From positions 248,001 through 312,000 of the forward strand of contig NZ_CP028035.1 in assembly GCF_005491205.1 (NCBI RefSeq): DNA of 64,000 nucleotides. Reading direction: 5' to 3'. This DNA is from Nissabacter sp. SGAir0207 (lineage in GTDB: Bacteria; Pseudomonadota; Gammaproteobacteria; Enterobacterales; Enterobacteriaceae). The stretch's first letter is position 1. Each line of letters starts with the position of its first letter. The position numbers and the translations under genes were made by a program. This document shows, in pieces, positions 1 to 10,322 of the stretch. A model generated the notes under the pieces. It searched no databases. It saw only the letters and a program-made list of their open reading frames with translations, and had not been told where the DNA came from.

Positions 1-13
1 GTCTGAGCGGGCG

Positions 14-41
14 TTGATTCTTAACAATACAACCGTATTGA
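14..41 (+). promoter_or_regulatory. Weak candidate promoter upstream of ompR
   Basis: TTGATT at 14-19 and TATTGA at 36-41 are separated by 16 bases, a moderate sigma-70 match about 100 bases before ompR. The rest of the leader is AT-rich. In E. coli this region carries IHF and OmpR control; no such site is confidently readable here. Confidence 0.25.
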
Positions 42-143
42 AAACATAAGTTGGTCAGGCTGAAACCTGCCATTCACATGAAATGTTATCTGGGTTAATT
101 GATGCCCGCCGGGTTCAGGCACACAGCCTTTGGGAGTTAAGAC

Positions 144-2263
<2,120 letters not shown>

Positions 2264-2267
2264 ACGC

Positions 2268-2293
2268 CCGGTTCCGCCCTGACGCGGAACCGG
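2268..2293. terminator. GC-rich hairpin between envZ and the toxin gene
   Basis: A perfect 10-bp stem (CCGGTTCCGC / GCGGAACCGG) with a 6-nt loop sits just after the envZ stop, between convergent genes. There is no U-run on either side, so it may end transcription inefficiently or only protect 3' ends. Confidence 0.45.
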
Positions 2294-2329
2294 CGCGCTT
2301 CGCCTGCCTTGACGGGCGACTTACATCCG

Positions 2330-2806
2330 CTATTTCCGGCTCATCACAAAGTACTCGGCCGCCTCCTCATGGAAGCGCGGTTTCCCCTGTTCGCCCCACG
2401 GGTTGACGGTCACCAGCCCGCAGTGCGCAAAATCCAGCGGCTGGCGGGTGGCCAGTTGCGCCTGATGGTGCAGGCAGATGGCGGCGGTATAGAGCGTGGC
2501 CTGATCCAGGCTGACGCCCTGCCGCCGGTGATCCGCCTGAAGCGCGGCGGCGCGCAGGGCGCAGTGGGCATCAAAGGGCAGCAGCCGTTCGGCGAACTCC
2601 TCATTCAATAGCGCCAGCAGCGCCTCCTGCACCCGGCGCTGGCGTTGCGGGTCGGGCAGCGCCTGCACGGCGCTGAACAGCTCGGTGACCGTCACCGCCG
2701 TCAGCGCCAACTGGTTGGCGTCCTGCATATCCAGCCACTGCATCACCTGGCGGTGCGGTTCCGGCCGGATCAACTCCATGACAATGGCGGTATCCAGCAC
2801 AATCAT
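2330..2806 (-). CDS. VapC/FitB-like PIN-domain toxin
   Basis: Predicted ribonuclease toxin of a type II toxin-antitoxin pair. With the ATG at 2806 the protein is 158 aa. It shows the PIN metal-binding acids D5 (LDT), E42, D101 and D125 (the ATRQPLDF motif), and the typical ending LVTVNPW followed by about 20 more residues. The usual Asn after the first Asp motif (LDTN) is Ala here. The start codon overlaps the antitoxin stop as TGATG, a classic coupling; an in-frame GTG at 2809 is the alternative start. Target RNA cannot be told from sequence. Not present at this site in E. coli K-12 (from memory). Confidence 0.85.
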   Translation of the reverse strand: MIVLDTAIVMELIRPEPHRQVMQWLDMQDANQLALTAVTVTELFSAVQALPDPQRQRRVQEALLALLNEEFAERLLPFDAHCALRAAALQADHRRQGVSLDQATLYTAAICLHHQAQLATRQPLDFAHCGLVTVNPWGEQGKPRFHEEAAEYFVMSRK

Positions 2807-3048
2807 CACTCAATCTCCCACTGCCGGGGTAGCTGGTCACGCACAGGTGCGCGCAGGTCGCCTTCGCTCAGGGCGGCGAAACGCTGGTGGATGCGGCTCG
2901 CAAGGCCATAGTTTGGCGTGCCGCCCAGCATCGCCTGCCGCAGGATGGAGCGTACCTCCTCCTCCATCGAGTGGCCATTGCGGGCCGCCGCCAGACGCAG
3001 CAGCTCTTTTACTTCATCATCAAGGTTGCGGATTGTCAGAGTAGCCAT
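2806..3048 (-). CDS. FitA/VapB-like ribbon-helix-helix antitoxin
   Basis: Antitoxin for the downstream PIN toxin. The 80-aa protein starts with the RHH beta strand MATLTIRNLDDEV and continues with the helix motif GHSMEEEVRSIL, typical of FitA/StbC proteins that bind DNA as dimers and autoregulate. The C-terminal part (about 45-80) would be the toxin-wrapping region and ends with a Trp-containing tail. It lies downstream of pckA on the same strand, separated by a terminator. The ribosome site is weak. Confidence 0.85.
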   Translation of the reverse strand: MATLTIRNLDDEVKELLRLAAARNGHSMEEEVRSILRQAMLGGTPNYGLASRIHQRFAALSEGDLRAPVRDQLPRQWEIE

Positions 3049-3081
3049 AAGAGAGACTTATTTAATTGGGGATATCTGGAT

Positions 3082-3098
3082 CACGGCTGGCAGCCGTG
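3082..3098 (-). promoter_or_regulatory. Inverted repeat upstream of the antitoxin gene, possible operator
   Basis: CACGGCT-GGC-AGCCGTG is a perfect 7-bp inverted repeat 34-50 bases upstream of the antitoxin start, separate from the pckA terminator. FitAB/VapBC complexes repress their own promoter through inverted repeats, so an operator role fits, but it could also be a second hairpin behind pckA. Confidence 0.4.
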
Positions 3099-3111
3099 GC
3101 GGCTACCAGCG

Positions 3112-3139
3112 TGAAAATCAGGCGCGCGGGGCGCGCCTG
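3112..3139 (-). terminator. Rho-independent terminator of pckA
   Basis: On the minus strand the stem CAGGCGCGC / GCGCGCCTG with a 3-nt loop starts 9 bases after the pckA stop and is followed by ATTTTC. It separates pckA from the toxin-antitoxin operon. Confidence 0.7.
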
Positions 3140-3147
3140 GGGGGACG

Positions 3148-4767
3148 TCAGAGTGACGGGCCAGCGCTGACCAGCGCCGCACCTGCCGGGGTGTCCGTGT
3201 ACTTGTCAAAGTTGTCGATGAACTGACGCGCCAGATCCTGCGCTTTTGCCTGCCACTGTGCCGCATCCGCATAGGTGTTGCGCGGGTCGAGCAGCTGCTC
3301 ATCCACGCCCGGCACTGACACCGGCACCGCCAGGTTGAAGATCGGCAGCGTGAAGGTCTCCTGCTGGTCGATCTCGCCGCTGAGGATGGCGTTGATGATG
3401 GCGCGGGTGTGCTTCAGGGAGATGCGCTTGCCGGTGCCATTCCAGCCGGTGTTCACCAGGTAGGCCTGGGCACCCGCGGCCTGCATCCGTTTCACCAGCA
3501 CTTCCGCGTACTGGGTCGGGTGCAGGCTCAGGAAGGCTGCGCCGAAACAGGCGGAGAAGGTAGGCGTCGGCTCGGTCACGCCGCGCTCAGTACCGGCCAG
3601 CTTGGCGGTGAAGCCAGAGAGGAAGTGGTACTGGGTCTGGTCGGCCGTCAGGCGCGATACCGGCGGCAGCACGCCGAAGGCATCCGCGGTCAGGAAGATC
3701 ACCTTGGTGGCATGGCCCGCTTTCGAAACCGGCTTGACGATGTTGTCGATGTGGTAGATCGGGTAGGAGACGCGGGTGTTCTCGGTTTTGGAGGCATCAT
3801 CGAAATCGATGGAGCCATCCTCGCGCACCACCACGTTCTCCAGCAGCGCGTCGCGGCGGATGGCGTGGTAGATCTCCGGCTCGGCCTCTTCAGAGAGCTT
3901 AATGGTTTTGGCGTAGCAGCCGCCCTCAAAGTTGAAGACGCCGTCATCATCCCAGCCGTGCTCGTCGTCGCCAATCAGCTGGCGTTTCGGATCGGTAGAG
4001 AGGGTGGTTTTGCCGGTGCCTGAAAGGCCAAAGAAGACCGCCACGTCGCCCTGTTCGCCAACGTTGGCGGAGCAGTGCATGGAGGCGATATTTTTCAGCG
4101 GCAACAGGTAGTTCATCACCGAGAACATGCCCTTCTTCATCTCGCCGCCGTACCAGCTCCCGCCAATCAGCTGGATATTTTCCGTCAGGTTGAAGGCAAC
4201 AAAGTTCTCGGAGTTCAGCCCCTGCTCGCGCCAGTTCGGATTGGTGCAGCGGGCGCCGTTCATGACGATAAAGTCAGGCGTAAAATCAGTGAGTTCCTCA
4301 TCCGTCGGACGTATGAACATGTTTTTAACGAAATGGGCCTGCCAGGCCACTTCGGTAATAAAACGCACCTTCAGACGGCTATCCGGGTTGGCGCCGCAGA
4401 AGGCGTCCACCACAAACAAACGTTTGCCTGACAGCTGCTCAGTGACGCAGGCTTTCAGGGCATCCCAGGTCTCCTGGCTCAGGGGTTTATTATCATTCTT
4501 GCCTTTGCCTTCGTCTGCCCACCAAACGGTGTCACGCGTGGTGTCATCACGCACGATGTACTTATCTTTCGGCGAGCGGCCGGTGAAGATACCGGTGTCA
4601 ACGGAGATGGCACCCAGGCTGGTCTCGATGCCGCGCTCGTAGCCTTCCAGCCCTGGCGCCGTCTCTTCCTGATACAGGCGTGCGTAATCAGGGTTATAGA
4701 CGATTTCGCTGACATTATGGATGCCGTAGGCGGCCAAGGTATCGGGGGATATACCGTGATCACGCAT
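3148..4767 (-). CDS. pckA: Phosphoenolpyruvate carboxykinase (ATP)
   Basis: Converts oxaloacetate plus ATP to PEP, CO2 and ADP; the first committed gluconeogenic step, in the cytosol. At 539 aa it is within one residue of E. coli PckA. Visible motifs are the P-loop GLSGTGKT (247-254), the metal-binding GDDEHGW (267-272) and the substrate segment [10 protein letters not shown] (61-70). A strong AAGGAGT ribosome site lies 7 bases before the ATG. The gene is monocistronic, bounded by the hslO terminator upstream and its own terminator downstream. E. coli yhgE, normally beside it, is absent. Confidence 0.98.
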   Translation of the reverse strand: MRDHGISPDTLAAYGIHNVSEIVYNPDYARLYQEETAPGLEGYERGIETSLGAISVDTGIFTGRSPKDKYIVRDDTTRDTVWWADEGKGKNDNKPLSQETWDALKACVTEQLSGKRLFVVDAFCGANPDSRLKVRFITEVAWQAHFVKNMFIRPTDEELTDFTPDFIVMNGARCTNPNWREQGLNSENFVAFNLTENIQLIGGSWYGGEMKKGMFSVMNYLLPLKNIASMHCSANVGEQGDVAVFFGLSGTGKTTLSTDPKRQLIGDDEHGWDDDGVFNFEGGCYAKTIKLSEEAEPEIYHAIRRDALLENVVVREDGSIDFDDASKTENTRVSYPIYHIDNIVKPVSKAGHATKVIFLTADAFGVLPPVSRLTADQTQYHFLSGFTAKLAGTERGVTEPTPTFSACFGAAFLSLHPTQYAEVLVKRMQAAGAQAYLVNTGWNGTGKRISLKHTRAIINAILSGEIDQQETFTLPIFNLAVPVSVPGVDEQLLDPRNTYADAAQWQAKAQDLARQFIDNFDKYTDTPAGAALVSAGPSL

Positions 4768-4937
4768 TTCACTACTCCTTAGTTGCTATACGTTACTAAC
4801 ACAGTGTGTAGGGTTAGGATCTGTATTAAACGCGATAGACTTCAAAAAAAATAATAGTTAACGCTTATTTTTAACAATTATGGGAGATGGCACACGTCAT
4901 AAAATGCAACGTGCGCAATATCCCAAAGCGAACGCAT

Positions 4938-4965
4938 AAAAAAAGGGCAGCCGGCTGGCTGCCCT
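4938..4965 (-). terminator. Rho-independent terminator of hslO
   Basis: The minus strand reads GGGCAGCC-AGCC-GGCTGCCC followed by seven Ts, 7 bases after the hslO stop. An 8-bp GC stem with a clear U-run; ends the hslR-hslO transcript. Confidence 0.9.
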
Positions 4966-4971
4966 GTGGGA

Positions 4972-5874
4972 TCAATGGACGTGCGGGCCCGGCTCGCTGC
5001 CTGACGTGCGCAGGCCAGCGACGTCCACTTTGTCGAAGACATAGTGGTTGCCGCAGTAGTCGCAGTGCATGTCGATCTGGCCTTCCTCTTCCAGGATCTG
5101 CGTCAGCTCCTCATCGGGCAGCGAACGCAGCGCGTCGGCGCAGCGGGCGCGCGAGCAGGTGCAGCGGAACATGATATCTTGCGGCTCATACACCGTGACC
5201 TCCTCCTGATGGTAGAGGCGGTAGAGCACGTCGTGGGCCGGCAGCTCAAACAGCTCCTCGCCCTTGATGGTGGCGGTCAGCTGGGTCAGGTGATCGAAAT
5301 CATCATTGGTGGCGTTCTGCGCGGGCAGTACCTGCAGCAGCATTCCGCCCGCCGCCGGCAGGCCGTCGCTTTCACCGGTGCGGATGAACAGGCGGGTCGG
5401 CAGCTGCTCGGACTGCATGAAGTAGCCCTCCAGACATTCGGCCAGGGTATCACCCTCCAGACCCACCACGCCCTGATAGCGCTCGCCCTCGGCTGGCGTG
5501 ATGGTAATCACCATCACGCCGTTGCCAATCATCTGCTTCAGGCCGCTCTCCGGCGCAATCTCCGCGCCCTCCTGCACCCGTGCCACACCGCGCAGCTCCT
5601 GGCGGTTGTTGCCGTTGACCACGGCCATTTTCAGCGGGCCGTCGCCCTGGATCTGCACGGTGATGTCACCGTCAAACTTCAGGGTGGCGGTCAGCAGGCT
5701 GGTGGCCACCAGCAGCTCGCCGAGCAGGGTATTGACCGGTGCCGGATAGTCGTGGTTTTCCAGCACCTGACGGTAGGTCTCGCTCAGCGTGACCAGCTCA
5801 CCGCGCACCGCGTAGTTCTGGAACAGGTAGCGATGCAGTTGGTCGTGCGTCGCCTTGGAATCTTGATTAGCCAT
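4972..5874 (-). CDS. hslO: Redox-regulated chaperone Hsp33
   Basis: Holdase that binds unfolding proteins under oxidative plus heat stress. The four zinc-binding switch cysteines are present as CxC and CxxC: C238, C240, C271 and C274 near the C-terminus (about residues 232-280). The N-terminal core (QLHRYLF..., about 12-190) matches the family. Length is 300 aa against 292 in E. coli, owing to a longer N-terminus ([12 protein letters not shown]) and tail. It follows hslR by 24 bases on the same strand, an operon as in E. coli. Confidence 0.97.
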   Translation of the reverse strand: MANQDSKATHDQLHRYLFQNYAVRGELVTLSETYRQVLENHDYPAPVNTLLGELLVATSLLTATLKFDGDITVQIQGDGPLKMAVVNGNNRQELRGVARVQEGAEIAPESGLKQMIGNGVMVITITPAEGERYQGVVGLEGDTLAECLEGYFMQSEQLPTRLFIRTGESDGLPAAGGMLLQVLPAQNATNDDFDHLTQLTATIKGEELFELPAHDVLYRLYHQEEVTVYEPQDIMFRCTCSRARCADALRSLPDEELTQILEEEGQIDMHCDYCGNHYVFDKVDVAGLRTSGSEPGPHVH

Positions 5875-5898
5875 AGTCGTCTCTCTGTGCGGCGAAGG

Positions 5899-6306
5899 TC
5901 ACTCGCCTTCGCCAAATTTAAATTTAATCAGGGTGCGGCGCTCTTTCTTATCCGGACGCCGATCCGGATGCGGCATGGTCAGCGAGTGGGTCTTGCGCGC
6001 CAACGCCACTTTTTCCCGGTTTTCAATGCTGGCCTCGGTCTCTTGGTAGAGCAGTTGGGCCTCTGGCGCGCCCCGTCGCTGGGCGGTCACCGCCAGCACA
6101 ATCACGGTACGCTCGTCATTTCCCTGACGCAGCTTGATCTCCGCGTCTACCTCAACCTGTTTGCTCGGCTTGGTGCGCTGTCCGTTGTAGTGGACTTTGC
6201 CGCCTTCAATCATTTCACGGGCCAGAGCACGGGTTTTATAGAAGCGTGCGGCCCACAGCCATTTATCCAAACGGACGGCATCGCCATCCTGCTGGGTGTC
6301 CTTCAT
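5899..6306 (-). CDS. hslR: Ribosome-associated heat shock protein Hsp15
   Basis: Binds free 50S subunits carrying stalled nascent chains and helps recycle them. A 135-aa basic protein with an N-terminal S4 RNA-binding fold (VRLDKWLWAARFYKTRALA, about 11-75) and a very basic C-terminus (PDRRPDKKERRTLIKFKF). E. coli HslR is 133 aa. It sits between yrfG and hslO on the same strand. Confidence 0.97.
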   Translation of the reverse strand: MKDTQQDGDAVRLDKWLWAARFYKTRALAREMIEGGKVHYNGQRTKPSKQVEVDAEIKLRQGNDERTVIVLAVTAQRRGAPEAQLLYQETEASIENREKVALARKTHSLTMPHPDRRPDKKERRTLIKFKFGEGE

Positions 6307-6327
6307 CGCAACCTCCTGAACGGTCTG

Positions 6328-7002
6328 TCACCGACAGGCAAAGGCCGGTAACAACGTGCGGTAGTCATGCATTGAGGGATGGCGCAGAAAGCGCTTCATC
6401 GCCATGCTGGAGTCTGGGTTTTCCACCCCCAGACAGTAGCGGATGCCGTAGGTGCTGGCGGCATCCAGAATCGGCTCGTTGTCATCGACAAAGAGCGTGC
6501 GCGCCGGGTCAAAGCCGGTATGCTGCTGCACCGCCTGCCACAGGCGCTGATCCTCCTTGGGATACCCAAATGTATGGGTGGAGATCAATAAATCAAGGTG
6601 CGCATCCAATCCGGTGTGCGCCATTTTGACCGCCAGACTCACCGGGTGGGCGTTGGTCAGCAAAATCGTCTGTTTCCCCTGCTCGCGCAGCGCCTGCAGG
6701 AAGGGCAGGGTGTCCTCACGTACGCTGGCGCGGTGGCCGACGGCGTGGGTCATGGCCGCGATATCCAGATCGAGGGTGGTGCTCCAGTAGTCGAAGCAGT
6801 ACCAGTTCAGCGTGTGCTGCACTGCCAAATATTGCGCCTCAATGTAGGCGTGCGCCTGCTCCAGCGGGATGCCACGCCGCTCGCTCAGCGCCTGCGGCAC
6901 ATGCTGCAACCAGAAGTAGCTGTCGAACTCCAGATCAAGCAGCGTGCCATCCATGTCCAGCAAAACGGTATCGATGCAGGTCCAGTCAAACTCCGGCGGC
7001 AT
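6328..7002 (-). CDS. yrfG: HAD-family hydrolase YrfG (GMP/IMP nucleotidase)
   Basis: HAD-like phosphatase; the E. coli orthologue dephosphorylates purine nucleotides. Motif I is DMDGTLLD, with the core continuing to LTNAHP (motif II), K in FGYPKEDQR (motif III) and DD in FVDDNE (motif IV). I place the start at 7002 (224 aa) because AGGA lies 7 bases upstream and E. coli YrfG is 222 aa; a longer frame to 7128 has no family support. It sits 21 bases before hslR and downstream of igaA, probably in one transcript. Confidence 0.93.
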   Translation of the reverse strand: MPPEFDWTCIDTVLLDMDGTLLDLEFDSYFWLQHVPQALSERRGIPLEQAHAYIEAQYLAVQHTLNWYCFDYWSTTLDLDIAAMTHAVGHRASVREDTLPFLQALREQGKQTILLTNAHPVSLAVKMAHTGLDAHLDLLISTHTFGYPKEDQRLWQAVQQHTGFDPARTLFVDDNEPILDAASTYGIRYCLGVENPDSSMAMKRFLRHPSMHDYRTLLPAFACR

Positions 7003-7132
7003 AGGGTTGTCCTGTGTGGGTGAATCAAGGCGGGCGGCAGAGGCTGGAGGGGGCAGGGCGCCCCGGCATACGCGCCGGTAAAACGTTAGCCTAGCACAGA
7101 CGCGGGCATCTCTGCCCGGCGTCTTCACTCAA

Positions 7133-9277
7133 TCAGCCAAACGGGCGCAGCGGCATGGTGTCGAGCGTGGGGTTGAAGCAGTTGTCGTAGTAGTGCTGGA
7201 TGTCACTGAGGCGGCGCTGGTGGCGACGCAGCCGCTTGGCCAGCAGCACGGCGTTGGTGACAAAGCTGACCGCCACCACCAGCAGCAGCAGGCTGGTGCC
7301 CATGTAGCGCCACAGCGTGATCATGTCTGGCTCGCTGTGCAGCGAAATATGCCGGGTGCCGTTGGCGTCAATGGTGAGGTTGGTGATGATCCCCTCGGCG
7401 CGGAACGGCGTGTGCAGCAGCTGCCCGGAGAGGCGTTGCAGCTCGCGCCACTGATCCTGCGGGCTGAGGTCATACAGCGCCAGCGCTGGCTGGGCGTAGC
7501 TGACCAGCTGGCGCCCCTCGTCGCTGGTGATCAGGAAGCCGCCCGGCGGCGGGCTGTTGAGCGCCTGCGCGGCGCGCTGCGTCTCCTGGAAGTAGAAGGA
7601 GGAGGCGGCGCTGTTCACCAGATTCTCCAGCGACTCGGCGCTGACCGGACGCAACAGCACATTGATCCCCTTCATGCTGCCCGACAGGGCGCGCTTCACC
7701 AGCGCGCCCCAGTTTTGGGCGTTGCCAAGGTTAACCAGCGCGTTCTTCAGCCGCACGCAATCCTCATCGTTGCTGCACAAATCCTGCGTTTTCAGCACGA
7801 TATCGGCGAAATCATCCAGCAGGATCATGCCTGACTTCTCAATCGCCGTCGCCAGCTGCGGGTTGATATTCGGGTCAGGCGCGCCGCTCGGGTGCAGCTG
7901 GTCATTGACCGTTGCCAGCAGCGCCGATGCCTTCTCGATGGTCTCTGACTCCGGCAGCGGCAGCGGGGTGGCGTTGTTCCAGTAGATGCCAGCGCAATCA
8001 AACGGCATGAAGGCCGGCCGCGTGTTGGTCGAGGCCTTCGGCGGGATGTAGCACATGCCACTGCCCTGAATGCGTAGGGTGTCGCCGATGCGCAGCGGCG
8101 TCTCTTCCAGCGCATGGACGCTGTTGACCTGGGTGCTGCTCGCGCCTTGGATCCAGGCGAGGCTCAGCTTCAGCGGCAGGCTCAGGGAGATGTAGCTGGT
8201 CAGCATCAGCAGCACCAGCAGCGAGCCGCACATCAGCACCAGACTTCTGGCCCAGTGTTGCAGCGGGAAGTTCTTGATCTCCTCATGCAGCGACAGGTAA
8301 CGCCCCTGACGCACCACCTGGCGGTTGAGGTAGATGTCCACATCCGTCACCTGATTGAGGTCGCGTGACACATAGGGCTGCCAGTGCGCCGGATAGATCA
8401 GGTCGATGATGCCAAGGGAGATGTTGTTGAGGTTGCCCTGATGGGATTCACCAAACAGCCCCCAGCGCTTGGGCGTGCCGCGTAGGCAGTGGATCTCCTG
8501 CAACTCCCGCTCCGGGATGCGGCGCAACAGCCGCCAGCCAGCCCAGCCACTGAGCACCAGCGCCAGCAGGATCAGCCACGGCAGGAACACCATCGGGCTG
8601 GTCAGGCTGAAAAACAGCAGCACCATCGCGCCGGAGAGCGCCAGCGCCTCACGGACACCGTTGGACTGGTAGAGCGCATGTTCCTCCAGCGTCTCGCGGC
8701 GGATGGTGAGCAGCTCGATATGCTCGCTCTCCTCCTTACGGATCGAGGCATTCTGCGCCGGGGCGGTCACCATCGGCGTGGTGGCTGGGCGGCGGTCATA
8801 GGTATGGTTGACCAGCGTATGGCCATTGAGGGAGATCACCAGCGGAATGGTCTGGGTCTTGATGATCTCCACCTGGTTATCCTGCGTGATGTACGGCTCC
8901 CAGAACGGCGGCAGGTGCACCTCCTCCGTATCGAGGTAGTAGCGCCACTTGTTCGGCTCGTCGCTTGCCACGCCATAGCGGGTGATGGCTTTGGTCAGCG
9001 AGTAGACGATGTCGCTCTTTGGCGTCAGGGTCAGCTTGTCACGCAGGGAGAAGATATTGTTGCTGGCGGAGAGCGAGGTCAGGCTCAGGCGATCGCTCTG
9101 GCTCAGATAGCGCTCCACGGCCTGGCGTTCATCGGGTGTCAGTTTGCGTTGATTAGGCTTCATGAAGGGTAAAGAGGCTGCGAAGGGGGTCTGGCGACGA
9201 GAGATGCTTCTCAAAAAACCCCCGATTATGATCAGCATGGCAAACAGTACAGCCAATATTAGGACTATTGTGCTCAT
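7133..9277 (-). CDS. igaA: IgaA membrane regulator of the Rcs phosphorelay
   Basis: Inner-membrane protein that restrains RcsCDB signalling; essential in Salmonella unless Rcs is inactivated. At 714 aa it is close to the 711 aa of E. coli YrfF. One membrane segment lies at the N-terminus (about 3-22), a pair at about 205-250, one at about 343-372 and one near the C-terminus (about 653-677), leaving a large periplasmic region between the last two. Divergent from nudE across a 430-base gap. Confidence 0.96.
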   Translation of the reverse strand: MSTIVLILAVLFAMLIIIGGFLRSISRRQTPFAASLPFMKPNQRKLTPDERQAVERYLSQSDRLSLTSLSASNNIFSLRDKLTLTPKSDIVYSLTKAITRYGVASDEPNKWRYYLDTEEVHLPPFWEPYITQDNQVEIIKTQTIPLVISLNGHTLVNHTYDRRPATTPMVTAPAQNASIRKEESEHIELLTIRRETLEEHALYQSNGVREALALSGAMVLLFFSLTSPMVFLPWLILLALVLSGWAGWRLLRRIPERELQEIHCLRGTPKRWGLFGESHQGNLNNISLGIIDLIYPAHWQPYVSRDLNQVTDVDIYLNRQVVRQGRYLSLHEEIKNFPLQHWARSLVLMCGSLLVLLMLTSYISLSLPLKLSLAWIQGASSTQVNSVHALEETPLRIGDTLRIQGSGMCYIPPKASTNTRPAFMPFDCAGIYWNNATPLPLPESETIEKASALLATVNDQLHPSGAPDPNINPQLATAIEKSGMILLDDFADIVLKTQDLCSNDEDCVRLKNALVNLGNAQNWGALVKRALSGSMKGINVLLRPVSAESLENLVNSAASSFYFQETQRAAQALNSPPPGGFLITSDEGRQLVSYAQPALALYDLSPQDQWRELQRLSGQLLHTPFRAEGIITNLTIDANGTRHISLHSEPDMITLWRYMGTSLLLLVVAVSFVTNAVLLAKRLRRHQRRLSDIQHYYDNCFNPTLDTMPLRPFG

Positions 9278-9710
9278 CCATTCACCATCAGGGCGGCGCT
9301 GACCGTTGCCAACGCTTTTAGAAACAGTAAATTAAGTGTATGTCGTGACATGCGAGCCGCTTAACGTACCACCAGAGAGAATCGCGCAAAGGCATAACCA
9401 AGAGCTACAGGGCGCATGGGTGATATGGCAAATATAGACCTGACTGGATGATAACAACCCAGTCCAGGGGCCAGTATCGGTATAATCCTATTTTGCCCGT
9501 TCACTGCCGTAAGCGTAACCACTTTGCAGAAAAAGATCTTGCAAACCAACAAAGTCTCCCCTTTTTACCTGATAAATGTCATGAAAAAAAGGGCATCCCG
9601 CACGGAAAAAAGCCTGTGGCATTCCGCTGGCCTCTGTTAATAATAAAGTAAACCAAACAGGGGATGGCGATGGCCAATGCCTGACGCAGGCTTCTATTCT
9701 TGGGGATGAC
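9278..9710. other. Divergent igaA/nudE intergenic region
   Basis: A stretch of 433 bases with no credible gene. It must hold both promoters. Visible structures are a near-palindrome ATGTC-GT-GACAT at 9340-9351 on the igaA side, and an inverted repeat GACTGG (9442-9447) / CCAGTC (9459-9464). The nudE side is AT-rich (about 9630-9655). Short reading frames here have no ribosome site or recognisable product. Confidence 0.5.
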
Positions 9711-10265
9711 ATGGAAAAACCTCTGCAAAAACCAAAAATCCTGAAAGTCGAAACCGTGGCGCGTTCACGGCTCTTCAATGTGGAGTCGGTGGATCTGGCA
9801 TTCAGCAATGGCCAGCAGCGGGTCTATGAGCGGATGCGTCCCTCCGAGCGTGAGGCCGTGATGATTGTGCCGGTGATCGGCGATGACCTGTTGCTGATCC
9901 GCGAATATGCGGTGGGCATTGAGGATTATGAACTGGGATTCCCCAAAGGGCTGATTGATCCGGGCGAGGGGGTGCTGGAAGCGGCCAACCGCGAGCTGAT
10001 GGAGGAGATTGGCTACGGCGCGCACCGCTTTGATGTGCTGAGCAAGCTGACGATGGCGCCCTCCTACTTCTCCAGCAAGATGAACATCGTGGTCGCGCGG
10101 GATCTGTTCCCCAAAAAGCTGGAGGGGGATGAGCCGGAGCCGTTGGTGCAGGTGCGCTGGCCGGTGGCGCGCATGATGGAGCTGCTGCAACAGCCGGACT
10201 TCCGCGAGGCGCGCAACGTCAGCGCACTGTTCCTGGCGCAGCAGTTTTTCCAACAGGCGCTCTGA
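9711..10265 (+). CDS. nudE: ADP compounds hydrolase NudE (Nudix)
   Basis: Hydrolyses ADP-ribose, Ap3A and NADH to AMP-containing products. The Nudix box GX5EX7REXXEEXG runs at 80-102 (GLIDPGEGVLEAANRELMEE then IGYG). It is 184 aa; E. coli NudE is 186. A separate unit facing mrcA, with a shared bidirectional terminator between them. Confidence 0.97.
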   Translation: MEKPLQKPKILKVETVARSRLFNVESVDLAFSNGQQRVYERMRPSEREAVMIVPVIGDDLLLIREYAVGIEDYELGFPKGLIDPGEGVLEAANRELMEEIGYGAHRFDVLSKLTMAPSYFSSKMNIVVARDLFPKKLEGDEPEPLVQVRWPVARMMELLQQPDFREARNVSALFLAQQFFQQAL

Positions 10266-10275
10266 ACGACGCCAT

Positions 10276-10305
10276 AAAAAAAGCCGGTCAATGACCGGCT
10301 TTTTT
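10276..10305. terminator. Bidirectional terminator between nudE and mrcA
   Basis: AAAAAAAGCCGGT-CAATG-ACCGGCTTTTTTA: a GC stem flanked by A- and T-runs, so it can stop transcripts from both convergent genes. Confidence 0.92.
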
Positions 10306-10322
10306 ATTGCCTGCACGCCCTG

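Noticed and set aside
4860..4930. CRP site upstream of pckA
   Set aside because: Only loose half-site matches were seen; not enough to annotate although pckA is catabolite-controlled in E. coli.
9361..9552. Small frames in the igaA-nudE gap
   Set aside because: No ribosome site, no similarity and no supporting context.
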